DNA of 64,000 nucleotides from Sulfitobacter dubius (GTDB taxonomy: Bacteria; Pseudomonadota; Alphaproteobacteria; Rhodobacterales; Rhodobacteraceae), in assembly GCF_900113435.1 (NCBI RefSeq), contig NZ_FOPG01000001.1, positions 1,116,001-1,180,000 of the forward strand, written 5' to 3'. The notes under the pieces are model-generated. The model did not search any database, had not been told where the DNA came from, and saw only the letters and a list, made by a program, of their open reading frames with translations. Made by a program: the position numbers and the translations under genes. Each line of letters opens with the position of its first letter. Positions within the stretch are counted from its first letter, which is position 1. Positions 46,764 through 55,999 of the stretch are shown here, piece by piece.

Positions 46764-49301
46764 CTACCCGATCTTGTGGGCAATGGCGAGTTGGGCGGCG
46801 GCCAAACGTGCAACCGGCACGCGAAACGGCGAACAAGAAACATAATCAAAGCCCGATTCGCGGCAAAAAGCGATGGATTCGGGGTTCCCGCCATGCTCCC
46901 CACAGATCGAAAGGGTGATTCCGGGCTGGGCTTTGCGCCCCCTTTCCGCCCCAAGCTGCAGCAATTCGCCGACCCCATCGGTGTCGAGCACATGGAAGGG
47001 ATCCTCCGGGTAGACCCCTTGTTGGACGTAGTTCGACATAAAGCGGCCTGCGTCGTCGCGCGAGAGGCCGTAGGTCATCTGCGTCAGATCGTTGGTCCCG
47101 AAACTGAGAAAGGCGCAATGCGGCGCGATTTCCTCGGCACGCAAACAGGCGCGCGGGGTCTCTACCATGACGCCGAGGCGATAGGTAAAGCTCGCGTCAC
47201 GCTCGCTGCGCACGGCGGCGGCCACGGCATCAACGCTGGCTTTGACCAATTCGACCTCGCGCCGGGCGCTGACCAGTGGGATCATGATCTCGGGCACCAC
47301 AGGCTCACCATCCCGGCTGGCCTCAATGGTCGCTTCAAAGATCGCGCGGGCCTGCATTTCGTAGATTTCCGGCACCGTCACCCCGAGCCGCACGCCGCGC
47401 AGGCCCAGCATCGGGTTATACTCCGTCATCGCCGCCACGCGGCGCGTCACGTCGGACATCTGGAGGCCAAGCGCCTCGGCCAATTCGCGCTGCCCGGCCT
47501 TGTCGGAAGGCAGGAATTCATGCAGCGGCGGATCGAACAGGCGAATGCAGACAGGTTGCCCCTGCATGATGCGGAACAACTGGGTAAAATCCTCGCGCTG
47601 CATGGGCAGCAGGCGTTCCAGCACGGCGCGGCGGTCTTCGCCGCTTTCGGCAAAGATCATCTCGCGCATCACGGTCAGGCGACCGGGCTCAAAAAACATA
47701 TGTTCGGTGCGGCAAAGCCCGATGCCATGGGCGTTGAAATTGCGCGCGGTCTGCGCATCGGCTGGCGTGTCGGCATTGGCGCGAATGCCGATGTCGGCCA
47801 CATCCTCGGCCCAGCCCATCAGCCGGGTGAAGGTATCGTCAAGTGCGGCTTCTTGCATCTTGGCCGCCCCGGCCAGCACCTGCCCGGTCGAGCCGTCGAC
47901 GGTGATCTGATCCCCTTCGACAAAGACCCGCCCATCAGGGGCGATGATCTGCCGCTGGGTAACGATAAAGCGCATGTTCGACGCACCGACAACGCAAGGA
48001 AGCCCCATGCCGCGCCCAATCACCGCCGCATGGCTGGTGATGCCGCCGCGTTCGGTCAGCACGGCGGCAGCGGCATGCATGCCGCGAATATCCTCAGGCG
48101 AGGTCTCACGCCGGACGAGGATGCAAGGCTCCCCCCGCGCGGCGCTGGCCTGCGCGTCGCTGGCGGAAAAGACGATCCGCCCCGTCGCCGCACCCGGGCT
48201 GGCCGCGATGCCGCGCCCGATCACGTCGCGTTTGGCGCTTGGGTCAACCTGACGGTGAAGCAGTTCCGACAGAGTGCGCGGTTGCACCCGCATGAGCGCT
48301 TCCTCGCGGCTAATGATCCCTTCGTCGGCCAGCGCCACAGCGATCCGCACGGCGGCCCGAGAGGAACGCGCGACCTTCACACCGTCCAAGATATGCAGCT
48401 TGCCTTGATCGATAACAAACTCGACCTGCATCTCGGCCCGAAGCCTCTTGCGCATCAGCGCCGCGTGATCCTTCAATTCCGCAAAGGCATCGGGCACCAG
48501 CTCTTCCAACGACGGCCCGCGCGGATCACGGGTGAGATACATCGCTGCGGCATCACCCTCCAGCGCATCGCGGCCTTGGCTTTGGCTGAGGTATCGCCCG
48601 GTGATTTGCGGCAGGCCGGTATCGCTATCGACCAGTTGCAACACACCCGAGCCGCACTGCCCCTGCCCCACACCAAAGGCCATTTCCTGAACCACCAGCC
48701 CCAACCCCGCATCCGCAGGCGCGCCCTTAGCCTGCCGGAGCAGCCGCGCCGAGGTCCCGTTCCACGCCCGCGCCATGGAGCGCAGCACAGCAGCAAGCTG
48801 GGTCGCCGGGTCTTGGGGGAAACGCTCTTCCGTCTCGGCTTCATAAGCGCGCAAGGAGGCCATCAGCGCCGCGCGGCCATCGCCGTTCACATCGTCGAAC
48901 ATATCCGGATCCAGCCGCGCGACATTGACCGCATAGGACTGCACAAACCGCGAATAAAGCGCCGCTGCCGGGCCTTCGCCGATGGTGCCCGCGTAGCTTT
49001 CAAAGAGCGCGTCGTTGATCCCGATGTTCAACACCGCGCCCGGCCCGCCCCAATCAGGGTCTTGGCTGGAGGGCCGCACACAAAGAAGCGCCCCTTTGGG
49101 GAACTGATCGACCACTCCCTGCACATCAGGCATCTGCCCCCGCGCGATCTGCTGCACCGCGTCAAATGACAGCGCAATGGTCCGTGGCACCGGCAGGTCG
49201 AGCCGCACAAGACGTTGCAGGCATTTGGCCCGCCCGCCGTGGGTGGTATTGGCAATCGGCGCGGTGGGGGTCACCAGCGTGGTATGGGGATCATTCTGCA
49301 C
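46764..49301 (-). CDS. ppdK: Pyruvate phosphate dikinase homologue with degenerate ATP half
   Basis: PPDK interconverts PEP and pyruvate through a phospho-His domain. The 845-residue protein keeps the His domain (GGITSHAAVIGRG, His424). It also keeps the PEP/pyruvate barrel: IGLCRTEHMFF, GLRGVRLGV, MVETPRACL, FGTNDLTQMTYGLSRDD and CGEHGG with the acid-base Cys. The N-terminal ATP-grasp part is damaged. The usual VRSGARASMPGMMDT loop is VRPSSQDPDWGGPGA (75-89), FTRNP is missing, and the usual LQTR is LDGV (305-308). Whether it uses ATP is doubtful. The GTG start has AAGGTG upstream. It follows glyS by 74 bases. Confidence 0.85.
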   Translation of the reverse strand: MQNDPHTTLVTPTAPIANTTHGGRAKCLQRLVRLDLPVPRTIALSFDAVQQIARGQMPDVQGVVDQFPKGALLCVRPSSQDPDWGGPGAVLNIGINDALFESYAGTIGEGPAAALYSRFVQSYAVNVARLDPDMFDDVNGDGRAALMASLRAYEAETEERFPQDPATQLAAVLRSMARAWNGTSARLLRQAKGAPADAGLGLVVQEMAFGVGQGQCGSGVLQLVDSDTGLPQITGRYLSQSQGRDALEGDAAAMYLTRDPRGPSLEELVPDAFAELKDHAALMRKRLRAEMQVEFVIDQGKLHILDGVKVARSSRAAVRIAVALADEGIISREEALMRVQPRTLSELLHRQVDPSAKRDVIGRGIAASPGAATGRIVFSASDAQASAARGEPCILVRRETSPEDIRGMHAAAAVLTERGGITSHAAVIGRGMGLPCVVGASNMRFIVTQRQIIAPDGRVFVEGDQITVDGSTGQVLAGAAKMQEAALDDTFTRLMGWAEDVADIGIRANADTPADAQTARNFNAHGIGLCRTEHMFFEPGRLTVMREMIFAESGEDRRAVLERLLPMQREDFTQLFRIMQGQPVCIRLFDPPLHEFLPSDKAGQRELAEALGLQMSDVTRRVAAMTEYNPMLGLRGVRLGVTVPEIYEMQARAIFEATIEASRDGEPVVPEIMIPLVSARREVELVKASVDAVAAAVRSERDASFTYRLGVMVETPRACLRAEEIAPHCAFLSFGTNDLTQMTYGLSRDDAGRFMSNYVQQGVYPEDPFHVLDTDGVGELLQLGAERGRKAQPGITLSICGEHGGNPESIAFCRESGFDYVSCSPFRVPVARLAAAQLAIAHKIG

Positions 49302-49375
49302 TGCGGCACCTTAATCGTTCCGGTGCAGCATAGGGGTTGAGGCAGAAGGGGCAAGTGATCTCGCCCCCTCCGCGG

Positions 49376-51463
49376 TCAGCCGTCCAGTTTGGTCAAGTCC
49401 GCCACGGCACTACAGATCGTGCGAATGCGGCTCAGCAGATTAAGCCGGTTGCGCCGCACTGTGGGGTTGTCGGCATTGACCTGCACCGCTTCAAAAAAAG
49501 CATCAATCGGCCCGCGCAATTCGGCCATGGCCGCCATCGCGGTCGAGAAATCCTGCGCGGCCATCGCCGAGGTGATCTTGGCCTCGGCTTTGTCGAGCGC
49601 GGCGAAGAGGTCTTTTTCAGCATCCGTCTCGGCAAACTTCGGATCAGCGCCGAAGGAGTATTCCACGCCATCGGCCTCTTCGGCTTGGCTGAGGATGTTG
49701 TTGGCGCGCTTGAAGCCTTGGATCAGGTTCTCGCCGTCGTCGGTTTTCAGCGTCTCCGACAGGGCGCGGGCGCGTTTGACCAAGAGGGTCAGGTCTTCGC
49801 TGCCGTCCATAGCGATACAGGCGTCGATGACGTCGTGACGGATGCCTAGGTCGCGCAGGTAGACTTTGAGGCGGTCGTGGATGAAGCCCCGAATATCCGC
49901 GATATCAGCCCGGCCTGCATCGCGGTCTCCGACGATCTCGGCGCTTTGCCCCAGCACGTCGTTCAGCGACAGCGACACATCATTCTCCAACAAAATCCGA
50001 ATAACCCCCAAAGCTGCACGCCGCAGCGCAAAGGGGTCCTTGCTCCCGGTGGGTTTCTCATCAATCGCCCAAAAGCCGGTCAGCTTGTCGATCTTCTCGG
50101 CCAAAGCCACAGCGATCGACACCGGCGCTGTTGGCACGTCATCGGACGGCCCTAGCGGCGCGTAGTGATCTTTCGCTGCATCGGCCACGGCATCCGACAT
50201 CCCCGCCTTGCGCGCGTAATAGCTGCCCATCAGGCCCTGCAATTCGGGGAATTCATAGACCATTTCGGAGCTGAGGTCGGCCTTGGCCACCCGCGCCGCC
50301 TGCTCGGCCTCATCGGCGTCGGCGCCGACCAGCGGCGCCAATTCGCGCGAGAGAGTGGCCATGCGGTCGATCAACTCGGCCTGGGTGCCGAGCTTGTTGT
50401 GGAAGGTAACGTTTTCCAGCGCTTTGACCCAAGTCTCCATCCCCGCGCCCGAGGTCACGGTGCGCAGGTCATTGTCCCAGAAGAACTTCGCATCCGACAG
50501 CCGCGCGCCCAGCACTTTTTCGTTGCCGGTAAGGATCGTGGCACCCTCGTCGGCGGTTGTGCGGTTGGCAACGGTGACGAAACGCTCGATCTGACCCGAC
50601 TTCGGATTGCGGACCGAGAAGAACTTTTGGTGCTCTTTCATCGACGTTTGCAGCACCTCGGGCGGCAGTCCGAGGAAATCCTCGCCGATGCGGCCCATCA
50701 GCACGACGGGGTATTCAACCAGCCCGGCAACTTCGGCCAGAAGCCCTGCGTCCTCAACCACTTCCAACCCGGCGGCGAAGGCCATGTTGGTCGCGTCATG
50801 CCAAATCGTATCGGCCCGCGCCGCGGGGTCGAGCACGACAAAGGCGCGTGAGAGTTTGTCTTGATAATCCTCGAACCCCGAGACTTCGATCTCAGCCGGT
50901 GCAAGGAAACGGTGCCCGCGTGTGGTGTTGCCAGCGGCGATGCCGTCGATGGTCAGCGGCACAACCTCGGCCCCGGCCTCATCGCTGATGACGCAAAGGA
51001 TCGAATGCAGCGGGCGAACCCATTTGAGGCTCCCCGTGCCCCACCGCATCGACTTTGGCCAGGGGAAGTTGCGGATGGTTTGTTCCAGCACTTCGGCCAC
51101 GATCTCAGCCGCCGGGCGGCCCGGCTTTTCGATCTTGGCAAAGAGGATCTTGCCCTTGGGCGTGTCGCGTTCCTCTAACTGATCACGGGTCAGACCAGCA
51201 CCGCGCAAAAAACCTTCGATGGCTTTCTCGGGCGCGTCGGCTTTCGGGCCTTTGCGTTCTTCCACCTGTCGCGGGCTGGCGGCAAGCATATCGCCAAGCG
51301 CCAGGGTCAGTCGGCGCGGGGTGGTGAAAACGGCGGCGGAGCCATAGGTCAAACCAGCTTCGACCAGACCGTTGGTCACCAGCTTTTGCAGGTCTTCACC
51401 AGCACGTTTCTGCATCCGCGCAGGGATTTCTTCGGAGAAAAGTTCAATCAGCAGATCTGGCAC
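49376..51463 (-). CDS. glyS: Glycine--tRNA ligase beta subunit
   Basis: GlyS is the large subunit of the bacterial alpha2beta2 glycyl-tRNA synthetase. The 695-residue protein begins PDLLIELFSEEIPARMQ. It includes the central HD-like MKEHQKFFSVRNPKSG and KADLSSEMVYEFPELQGLMGSYYA, and the C-terminal anticodon-binding-like FFEAVQVNADNPTVRRNRLNLLSRI. I use the GTG at 51463, matching the family N-terminus. An ATG 39 bases upstream would add an Arg-rich stretch (MRRRRRGK) and is less likely. The alpha subunit gene lies 1.5 kb upstream, separated by two membrane genes. Confidence 0.95.
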   Translation of the reverse strand: MPDLLIELFSEEIPARMQKRAGEDLQKLVTNGLVEAGLTYGSAAVFTTPRRLTLALGDMLAASPRQVEERKGPKADAPEKAIEGFLRGAGLTRDQLEERDTPKGKILFAKIEKPGRPAAEIVAEVLEQTIRNFPWPKSMRWGTGSLKWVRPLHSILCVISDEAGAEVVPLTIDGIAAGNTTRGHRFLAPAEIEVSGFEDYQDKLSRAFVVLDPAARADTIWHDATNMAFAAGLEVVEDAGLLAEVAGLVEYPVVLMGRIGEDFLGLPPEVLQTSMKEHQKFFSVRNPKSGQIERFVTVANRTTADEGATILTGNEKVLGARLSDAKFFWDNDLRTVTSGAGMETWVKALENVTFHNKLGTQAELIDRMATLSRELAPLVGADADEAEQAARVAKADLSSEMVYEFPELQGLMGSYYARKAGMSDAVADAAKDHYAPLGPSDDVPTAPVSIAVALAEKIDKLTGFWAIDEKPTGSKDPFALRRAALGVIRILLENDVSLSLNDVLGQSAEIVGDRDAGRADIADIRGFIHDRLKVYLRDLGIRHDVIDACIAMDGSEDLTLLVKRARALSETLKTDDGENLIQGFKRANNILSQAEEADGVEYSFGADPKFAETDAEKDLFAALDKAEAKITSAMAAQDFSTAMAAMAELRGPIDAFFEAVQVNADNPTVRRNRLNLLSRIRTICSAVADLTKLDG

Positions 51464-51555
51464 GGGCGGCCCCCAATTCTTGCCGCGACGGCGGCGTCTC
51501 ATCGGGGGCTTGGATAACGAGTGCTAGGCGGAGGGTCTAGCCCCCCGCCCTGCGT

Positions 51556-52371
51556 TTAATCCAACAAGGTGCGGATATCGGGGTCGGAGAATTTCGGCAC
51601 TACCCGGTAGGCAGCCTCAACGAAGTTATAGATCGCAAAACCGATCAGCCCCAACCCGGCACCGCCAAGCAAAAAACGCCCAAAGGCCATGCTGCGCAGG
51701 TCTTGCAACGCTTTGCCCAAACCGCCCGCCTGTTCGGGATTGGCCGTGAGTGCGGCATAACCTAATGACCCGGCAACCAACGCCATCATGATACCATAGA
51801 CAACGAGGCCGATGGTCAGAATAGGGTCAATGCTTTCGGTGAAATGTGTGCGGGCCAGATGGCCTTTGTAGCTCCCACTCCAGCCTTTGTAGGCATAATA
51901 GATACCCGCGCCGAGCAAGATCAGCGCAATCGCTGACACGACATAGCGGCCCATCGGCATCGACATCAGCTTTTGTGTCCAGTCTTGCGTGGTGTCGCCG
52001 CCGCTGTTCTTCCCACTCATCGCCAGCGCCAATACTGAAACGCCGATACCGCCGTGGATCAGCCCAGTGGTGATTTGCCCCAGCCGCGCAATTAGCCCCT
52101 TGGGATCAGTTCCTTGATTTTCGACGTCCTGCACCCCAGCAACCACACGCCATACCAAATAGGCCAGCAACCCGACCCCAATAGCAAGAAGCGCTGGCAC
52201 CCCGTAGGGTTCGTCCCGCAGTGCAGCGAGGGCATCTTTGGTACCTGAAGCTTGAGTCGATTTGAACGCGGCCAGCAGCGCCAGACTGCCGATGATCGTA
52301 TAGATTACGCCCCGCGCGCCATAGCCCGCGCGCATCACCCACTTCAGTCCTTCATGTGATTTGTCTGTCAC
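51556..52371 (-). CDS. DUF1206 membrane protein
   Basis: The 271-residue protein has six hydrophobic segments in three pairs, each pair with a recurring pattern such as RAGYGARGVIYTIIGSLALLAA, RLGQITTGLIHGGIGVSVLALA and GFAIYNFVEAAYR. This three-fold repeat defines DUF1206. Function is unknown. The start at the GTG of VTDKSHEG, with a GGGGG run upstream, is chosen over a TTG nine codons earlier. It lies between glyQ and glyS. Confidence 0.82.
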   Translation of the reverse strand: MTDKSHEGLKWVMRAGYGARGVIYTIIGSLALLAAFKSTQASGTKDALAALRDEPYGVPALLAIGVGLLAYLVWRVVAGVQDVENQGTDPKGLIARLGQITTGLIHGGIGVSVLALAMSGKNSGGDTTQDWTQKLMSMPMGRYVVSAIALILLGAGIYYAYKGWSGSYKGHLARTHFTESIDPILTIGLVVYGIMMALVAGSLGYAALTANPEQAGGLGKALQDLRSMAFGRFLLGGAGLGLIGFAIYNFVEAAYRVVPKFSDPDIRTLLD

Positions 52372-52454
52372 CCGTGCCCCCGTTCTAATGGAGAACAAGC
52401 GTTCGGCGCGGGCAAAAGGTTCCGCGCTATTTTCTGCGCGGAACCTTTATTGTC

Positions 52455-52970
52455 TTAGTTCGCAGGCCGCTCTGGGCAGGCTTCGCCCACCACGGTGCCG
52501 TCATATGACTTCTCACCGCAGTCGTTAAGCTCATGCCAAATATAGCCGCGCCCGTCGTCGGTCAGCGCCACAATCCGATCGACGCCGTAATGCACGTTTT
52601 TGCCGCCGAGGAAGGTCAGCGCGGTGCCAGCCTCAATCTCGGCCCCGATGGCCGGAGCGTCGAAACAATCGAACCAGCCCGGGGCGTTACGCGGATCGGT
52701 GTGGTCGGTCATCTCATAGGTCTCGGTCGCCATGGCAAGGCTGATATCATGAGTAAAGCATGCGCGGAACCTGATCGGAGAGCTGTCAGCGTCGATGGCT
52801 TGCAGATTGTCTGCGGCGATCTCTTCCGCCTCTTGCGAGGTCAGCGAGACCAGTTCAACCTTGGGCTCGGGCACCTCGTGGTAAAAGCCGTAGATCTGCA
52901 AATAATAAAGTGCAGCCCCAGCGATCAGCGCAGATACAAGGATCACGATGCCAACAATCTTGCCGCTCAT
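52455..52970 (-). CDS. Membrane-anchored protein of unknown function (DUF6446-like)
   Basis: The 171-residue protein has one N-terminal membrane segment (residues 4-26). A soluble periplasmic-looking domain with five Cys follows ([23 protein letters not shown]). It resembles the DUF6446 proteins of roseobacters. No enzymatic motif is visible. It overlaps the glyQ stop by four bases (ATGA), so it is co-translated with the tRNA synthetase subunit. Confidence 0.72.
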   Translation of the reverse strand: MSGKIVGIVILVSALIAGAALYYLQIYGFYHEVPEPKVELVSLTSQEAEEIAADNLQAIDADSSPIRFRACFTHDISLAMATETYEMTDHTDPRNAPGWFDCFDAPAIGAEIEAGTALTFLGGKNVHYGVDRIVALTDDGRGYIWHELNDCGEKSYDGTVVGEACPERPAN

Positions 52971-53914
52971 GCCGCGCTTTCCGCGTCAGGTGTCCAGCCA
53001 CCTGCACGGGTCTGCACGAAGGCATCGGCGCATTGTTTGGCCAAGGCCCGCACGCGCCCGATATAGGCCTGCCGTTCGGTGACCGAGATCACGCCGCGGG
53101 CGTCGAGAAGGTTAAAGATGTGGCTCGCCTTGATGCATTGGTCATAGGCCGGATGCGCCATGACGATGCGTTTCCCGGTCTTGGGGTCCTCGGCGGGCTG
53201 CTCAAGGATGAACTGGCAGTGTGCCTCAGCCTCGTTGAACTGATCGAGCAGCACCTCGGTATTGGCAGTGTCAAAGTTCCAGCGTGCGAATTCTTCTTCG
53301 GTCTGTTTGAAGACATCGCCATAGGTCAGCGGGATCGGCGCGTTGGGGCTGTTGAAGGGCATGTCCATCACGTGATCGACGCCCAGCACATACATCGCCA
53401 AACGCTCCAACCCATAGGTCAACTCGCCCGATACGGGGTGACAGTCGTGACCGCCGACCTGTTGGAAATAGGTGAACTGGCTGACTTCCATCCCGTCGCA
53501 CCAGACCTCCCAGCCCAGCCCCCACGCGCCCAGCGTCGGGCTTTCCCAATCGTCTTCGACAAAACGGATGTCATGCAGCGCCATGTCGATGCCGATGGCC
53601 TCAAGCGAGCCGAGGTACAGTTCTTGCAGGTTGGGCGGGCTCGGTTTGATCAGCACCTGATACTGGTAGTAATGCTGCAAGCGGTTTGGGTTCTCACCAT
53701 AGCGCCCATCGGTGGGGCGGCGCGAGGGCTGCACATAGGCCGCGGCCCATGGCTGCGTGCCAAGGCTGCGCAGCGTGGTGGCCGGGTGAAAGGTGCCCGC
53801 GCCCACTTCCATGTCATAGGGTTGCAGGATCGCGCAGCCCTGCCGCGCCCAATAGCTCTGCAATGCAAGGATGATCTCTTGAAAAGAGCGTGGTTTCTGC
53901 GCCGCGTCAGACAT
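52967..53914 (-). CDS. glyQ: Glycine--tRNA ligase alpha subunit
   Basis: GlyQ is the class II catalytic subunit of glycyl-tRNA synthetase. The 315-residue protein begins with [35 protein letters not shown]. It contains [34 protein letters not shown] and [22 protein letters not shown], all nearly invariant in the family. AAGGGG lies upstream of the ATG. Confidence 0.98.
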   Translation of the reverse strand: MSDAAQKPRSFQEIILALQSYWARQGCAILQPYDMEVGAGTFHPATTLRSLGTQPWAAAYVQPSRRPTDGRYGENPNRLQHYYQYQVLIKPSPPNLQELYLGSLEAIGIDMALHDIRFVEDDWESPTLGAWGLGWEVWCDGMEVSQFTYFQQVGGHDCHPVSGELTYGLERLAMYVLGVDHVMDMPFNSPNAPIPLTYGDVFKQTEEEFARWNFDTANTEVLLDQFNEAEAHCQFILEQPAEDPKTGKRIVMAHPAYDQCIKASHIFNLLDARGVISVTERQAYIGRVRALAKQCADAFVQTRAGGWTPDAESAA

Positions 53915-54069
53915 GGTGATTGCCCCTTAATGATGCGCGCCTTTCCTACGTCTGCAATCCATGGGGGTCAATCGCAGCTTTGTGAGAAATTCAGCCCCTT
54001 TGCCATGGCATTTGCGCCGCTTTCCGGCGTAATCTGGCTCGGATTTGGTTTTACGAGAGTTGAGTGACG

Positions 54070-55914
54070 ATGAAGCGATTTCTTTTTGCCCCCGTGGCGA
54101 TGTTTTTGGCCCTGAGCCTGTCTTGGGCCGGGCTTGCACGGGCGCAATCGGCAGAGGATGTCGTATGGGTACAGATTGAGGCGCAGCCGTCTTTGGCAGA
54201 GGCCACAGATCGGGCGCGGGCCTATGAGACCCTGTTGGATGACGTGAGTGGCTTTTCTTTGGGCGGCGGCTGGTATGGCATCGCCGTTGGCCCCTACCGC
54301 CGGGCAGATGCGGAACTGGTGCTGCGCAGCTATGTCCGCGACGGTCTGGTGCCGCGTGACAGCTTCATTCAGCAATCGAACCGCTTTCGCCAGCAGTTCT
54401 GGCCCGTGGGTGCCAATGTGCTTGATACCGGTGTGATTGACCCGCCTGCGGGTTTCGAGACTGAAACTGCCGCCCCCGAAACAACACCCGAAGTCACGAC
54501 AACCCCGCTAGATCCGGCCGCGACAGAGGGCGATAGCACCGCAGGCGAAGAACCTGCTGAAACAATTGCCGCCCCCGCGCCGCCCGAACCGGATGAGACC
54601 CCGGCGGAGGCGCGTCGTTCTGAACGGGCCCTCTCTCCGGCAGAGCGCCGTGACTTGCAAGTCGCCTTGCAATGGGCCGGTTTTTACGACGCTGCGATTG
54701 ATGGCGCATTTGGCCGCGGCACCCGCGCGTCAATGGGGGAATGGCAGTCGGCAAACGGCTACGACCAGACAGGCGTGCTGACCACCCGGCAGCGTGCCGC
54801 GCTGATGGCGCAGTACAACGCAGTGCTTGATGGTTTGGGCCTGCAAATGGTGCGTGACGAGAAGGCGGGGATCGAAATTATGATGCCCACGGCCGAGGTT
54901 GCCTTTGCCCGTTATGAGCCACCCTTTGCGCATTACGATGCCAGCGGCAATATCGGTGCGCGGGTTCTGTTGATCAGCCAGCCGGGCAACCGCGACACGC
55001 TCTATGGTCTTTATGACATCATGCAAACCCTAGAGATCGTGCCGCTGGACGGCCCGCGCGAGCGCAAGCGCGACTCTTTCGAATTGATCGGTGAAAACGG
55101 CAGCATCATCAGCCAGACGCAGGTCTCGCTGGAGAATGGTCAGATCAAAGGCTTCACGCTTATCTGGCCCGCCGGTGACGAAGACCGTCGTCGCCGCGTG
55201 ATTGCCGAGATGTCCAAAAGTCTGACCCGCCTGCCCGCTGTACTGGACGCCGCTGCCGGCAACAACGACGCCCAAGCGATTGATCTGGTCGCGGGTTTGC
55301 AGATCCGCCAGCCCAAGATCGCCCGCAGCGGCTTTTTCATTGACAGCAACGGCGCAGTTGTGACCACCAGCGAAGCGGTCGCCTCATGCACCCGTGTGAC
55401 GCTGGACGCCGATACCGACGCCACAGTTGTCGCCACGGATGACGCCAGCGGCTTTGCGTTGCTCAAGCCCGAAAGCCGTCTGGCCCCTCTGGCCGTGGCG
55501 GAATTCAGCAACAGCGCACCGCGCCTGCAATCGGAAATCTCCGTGGCGGGCTACTCCTACGAAGGTGTTCTGAGTGCGGCGACCCTGACCTTTGGCGCAT
55601 TGTCGGATCTAAAAGGGCTGAACGGCGAAGAAACCCTCAAGCGGCTGGCCGTAAAAGCGCAGCCCGGCGATTCAGGTGGCCCGGTCTTTGACGATAACGG
55701 CCATGTGGTTGGCATGTTGCTGCCCCGCACCGATGGCGACCGCAAGCTGCCAGAAGACGTAAGCTTTGCCCTCGACGGTGATGTGATCCTCAAGGCCGCG
55801 CAAAACGCAGGGCTGAACAGCAAGATGGCACAAAGCACCGCTGCCCCTATCGCGCCGCGCGACCTGACGCTGCGCGCACAGGGCATGACCGTTCTGGTTA
55901 GCTGCTGGGAATAA
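54070..55914 (+). CDS. Secreted SPOR-like / peptidoglycan-binding / trypsin-like pseudo-protease
   Basis: The 614-residue protein has a signal peptide (cleavage near ARA-QS, residue 25) and a SPOR-like repeat region (about 31-105; WVQIEAQPSLAEATDRARAY). A Pro/Glu/Thr-rich linker and a peptidoglycan-binding fold (about 195-260; RRDLQVALQWAGFYDAAIDGAFGRGTRASMGEWQ) follow. Last comes a trypsin-like domain (about 415-560). The nucleophile motif GDSGGP is intact (Ser535). The region that should carry His reads VVTTSEAV (Glu435 at the His position), and the Asp site reads GFALLK (Gly461). It is thus probably inactive or non-classical. A GTG six bases upstream is an alternative start. Confidence 0.85.
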   Translation: MKRFLFAPVAMFLALSLSWAGLARAQSAEDVVWVQIEAQPSLAEATDRARAYETLLDDVSGFSLGGGWYGIAVGPYRRADAELVLRSYVRDGLVPRDSFIQQSNRFRQQFWPVGANVLDTGVIDPPAGFETETAAPETTPEVTTTPLDPAATEGDSTAGEEPAETIAAPAPPEPDETPAEARRSERALSPAERRDLQVALQWAGFYDAAIDGAFGRGTRASMGEWQSANGYDQTGVLTTRQRAALMAQYNAVLDGLGLQMVRDEKAGIEIMMPTAEVAFARYEPPFAHYDASGNIGARVLLISQPGNRDTLYGLYDIMQTLEIVPLDGPRERKRDSFELIGENGSIISQTQVSLENGQIKGFTLIWPAGDEDRRRRVIAEMSKSLTRLPAVLDAAAGNNDAQAIDLVAGLQIRQPKIARSGFFIDSNGAVVTTSEAVASCTRVTLDADTDATVVATDDASGFALLKPESRLAPLAVAEFSNSAPRLQSEISVAGYSYEGVLSAATLTFGALSDLKGLNGEETLKRLAVKAQPGDSGGPVFDDNGHVVGMLLPRTDGDRKLPEDVSFALDGDVILKAAQNAGLNSKMAQSTAAPIAPRDLTLRAQGMTVLVSCWE

Positions 55915-55965
55915 CACCGAAACACGAGGCGGGATGGTCTTTGTCTTGCTCAGTGACCTTAGACG

Positions 55966-55994
55966 AAGGGCGGCGCCAAGGGTGCCGCCCTTTC
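55966..55994 (+). terminator. Stem-loop between the pseudo-protease and trkH genes
   Basis: AAGGGCGGC and GCCGCCCTT form a 9-bp stem with a 9-base loop, 51 bases after the stop at 55914, followed by TTCGCGTTTC. It may end the plus-strand transcript. On the minus strand the U-run is missing. Confidence 0.5.
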
Positions 55995-55999
55995 GCGTT

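Noticed and set aside
46689..49169. An 826-codon open frame on the plus strand antisense to the PPDK homologue gene
   Set aside because: It is a GC-driven mirror frame: rich in His, Arg, Gly and Pro, without recognisable domains. The minus strand encodes a clear enzyme over the same bases.
51464..51502. Longer GlyS with an Arg-rich start (MRRRRRGK)
   Set aside because: Family similarity begins at the GTG at 51463 and the added residues look like GC-rich leader sequence.
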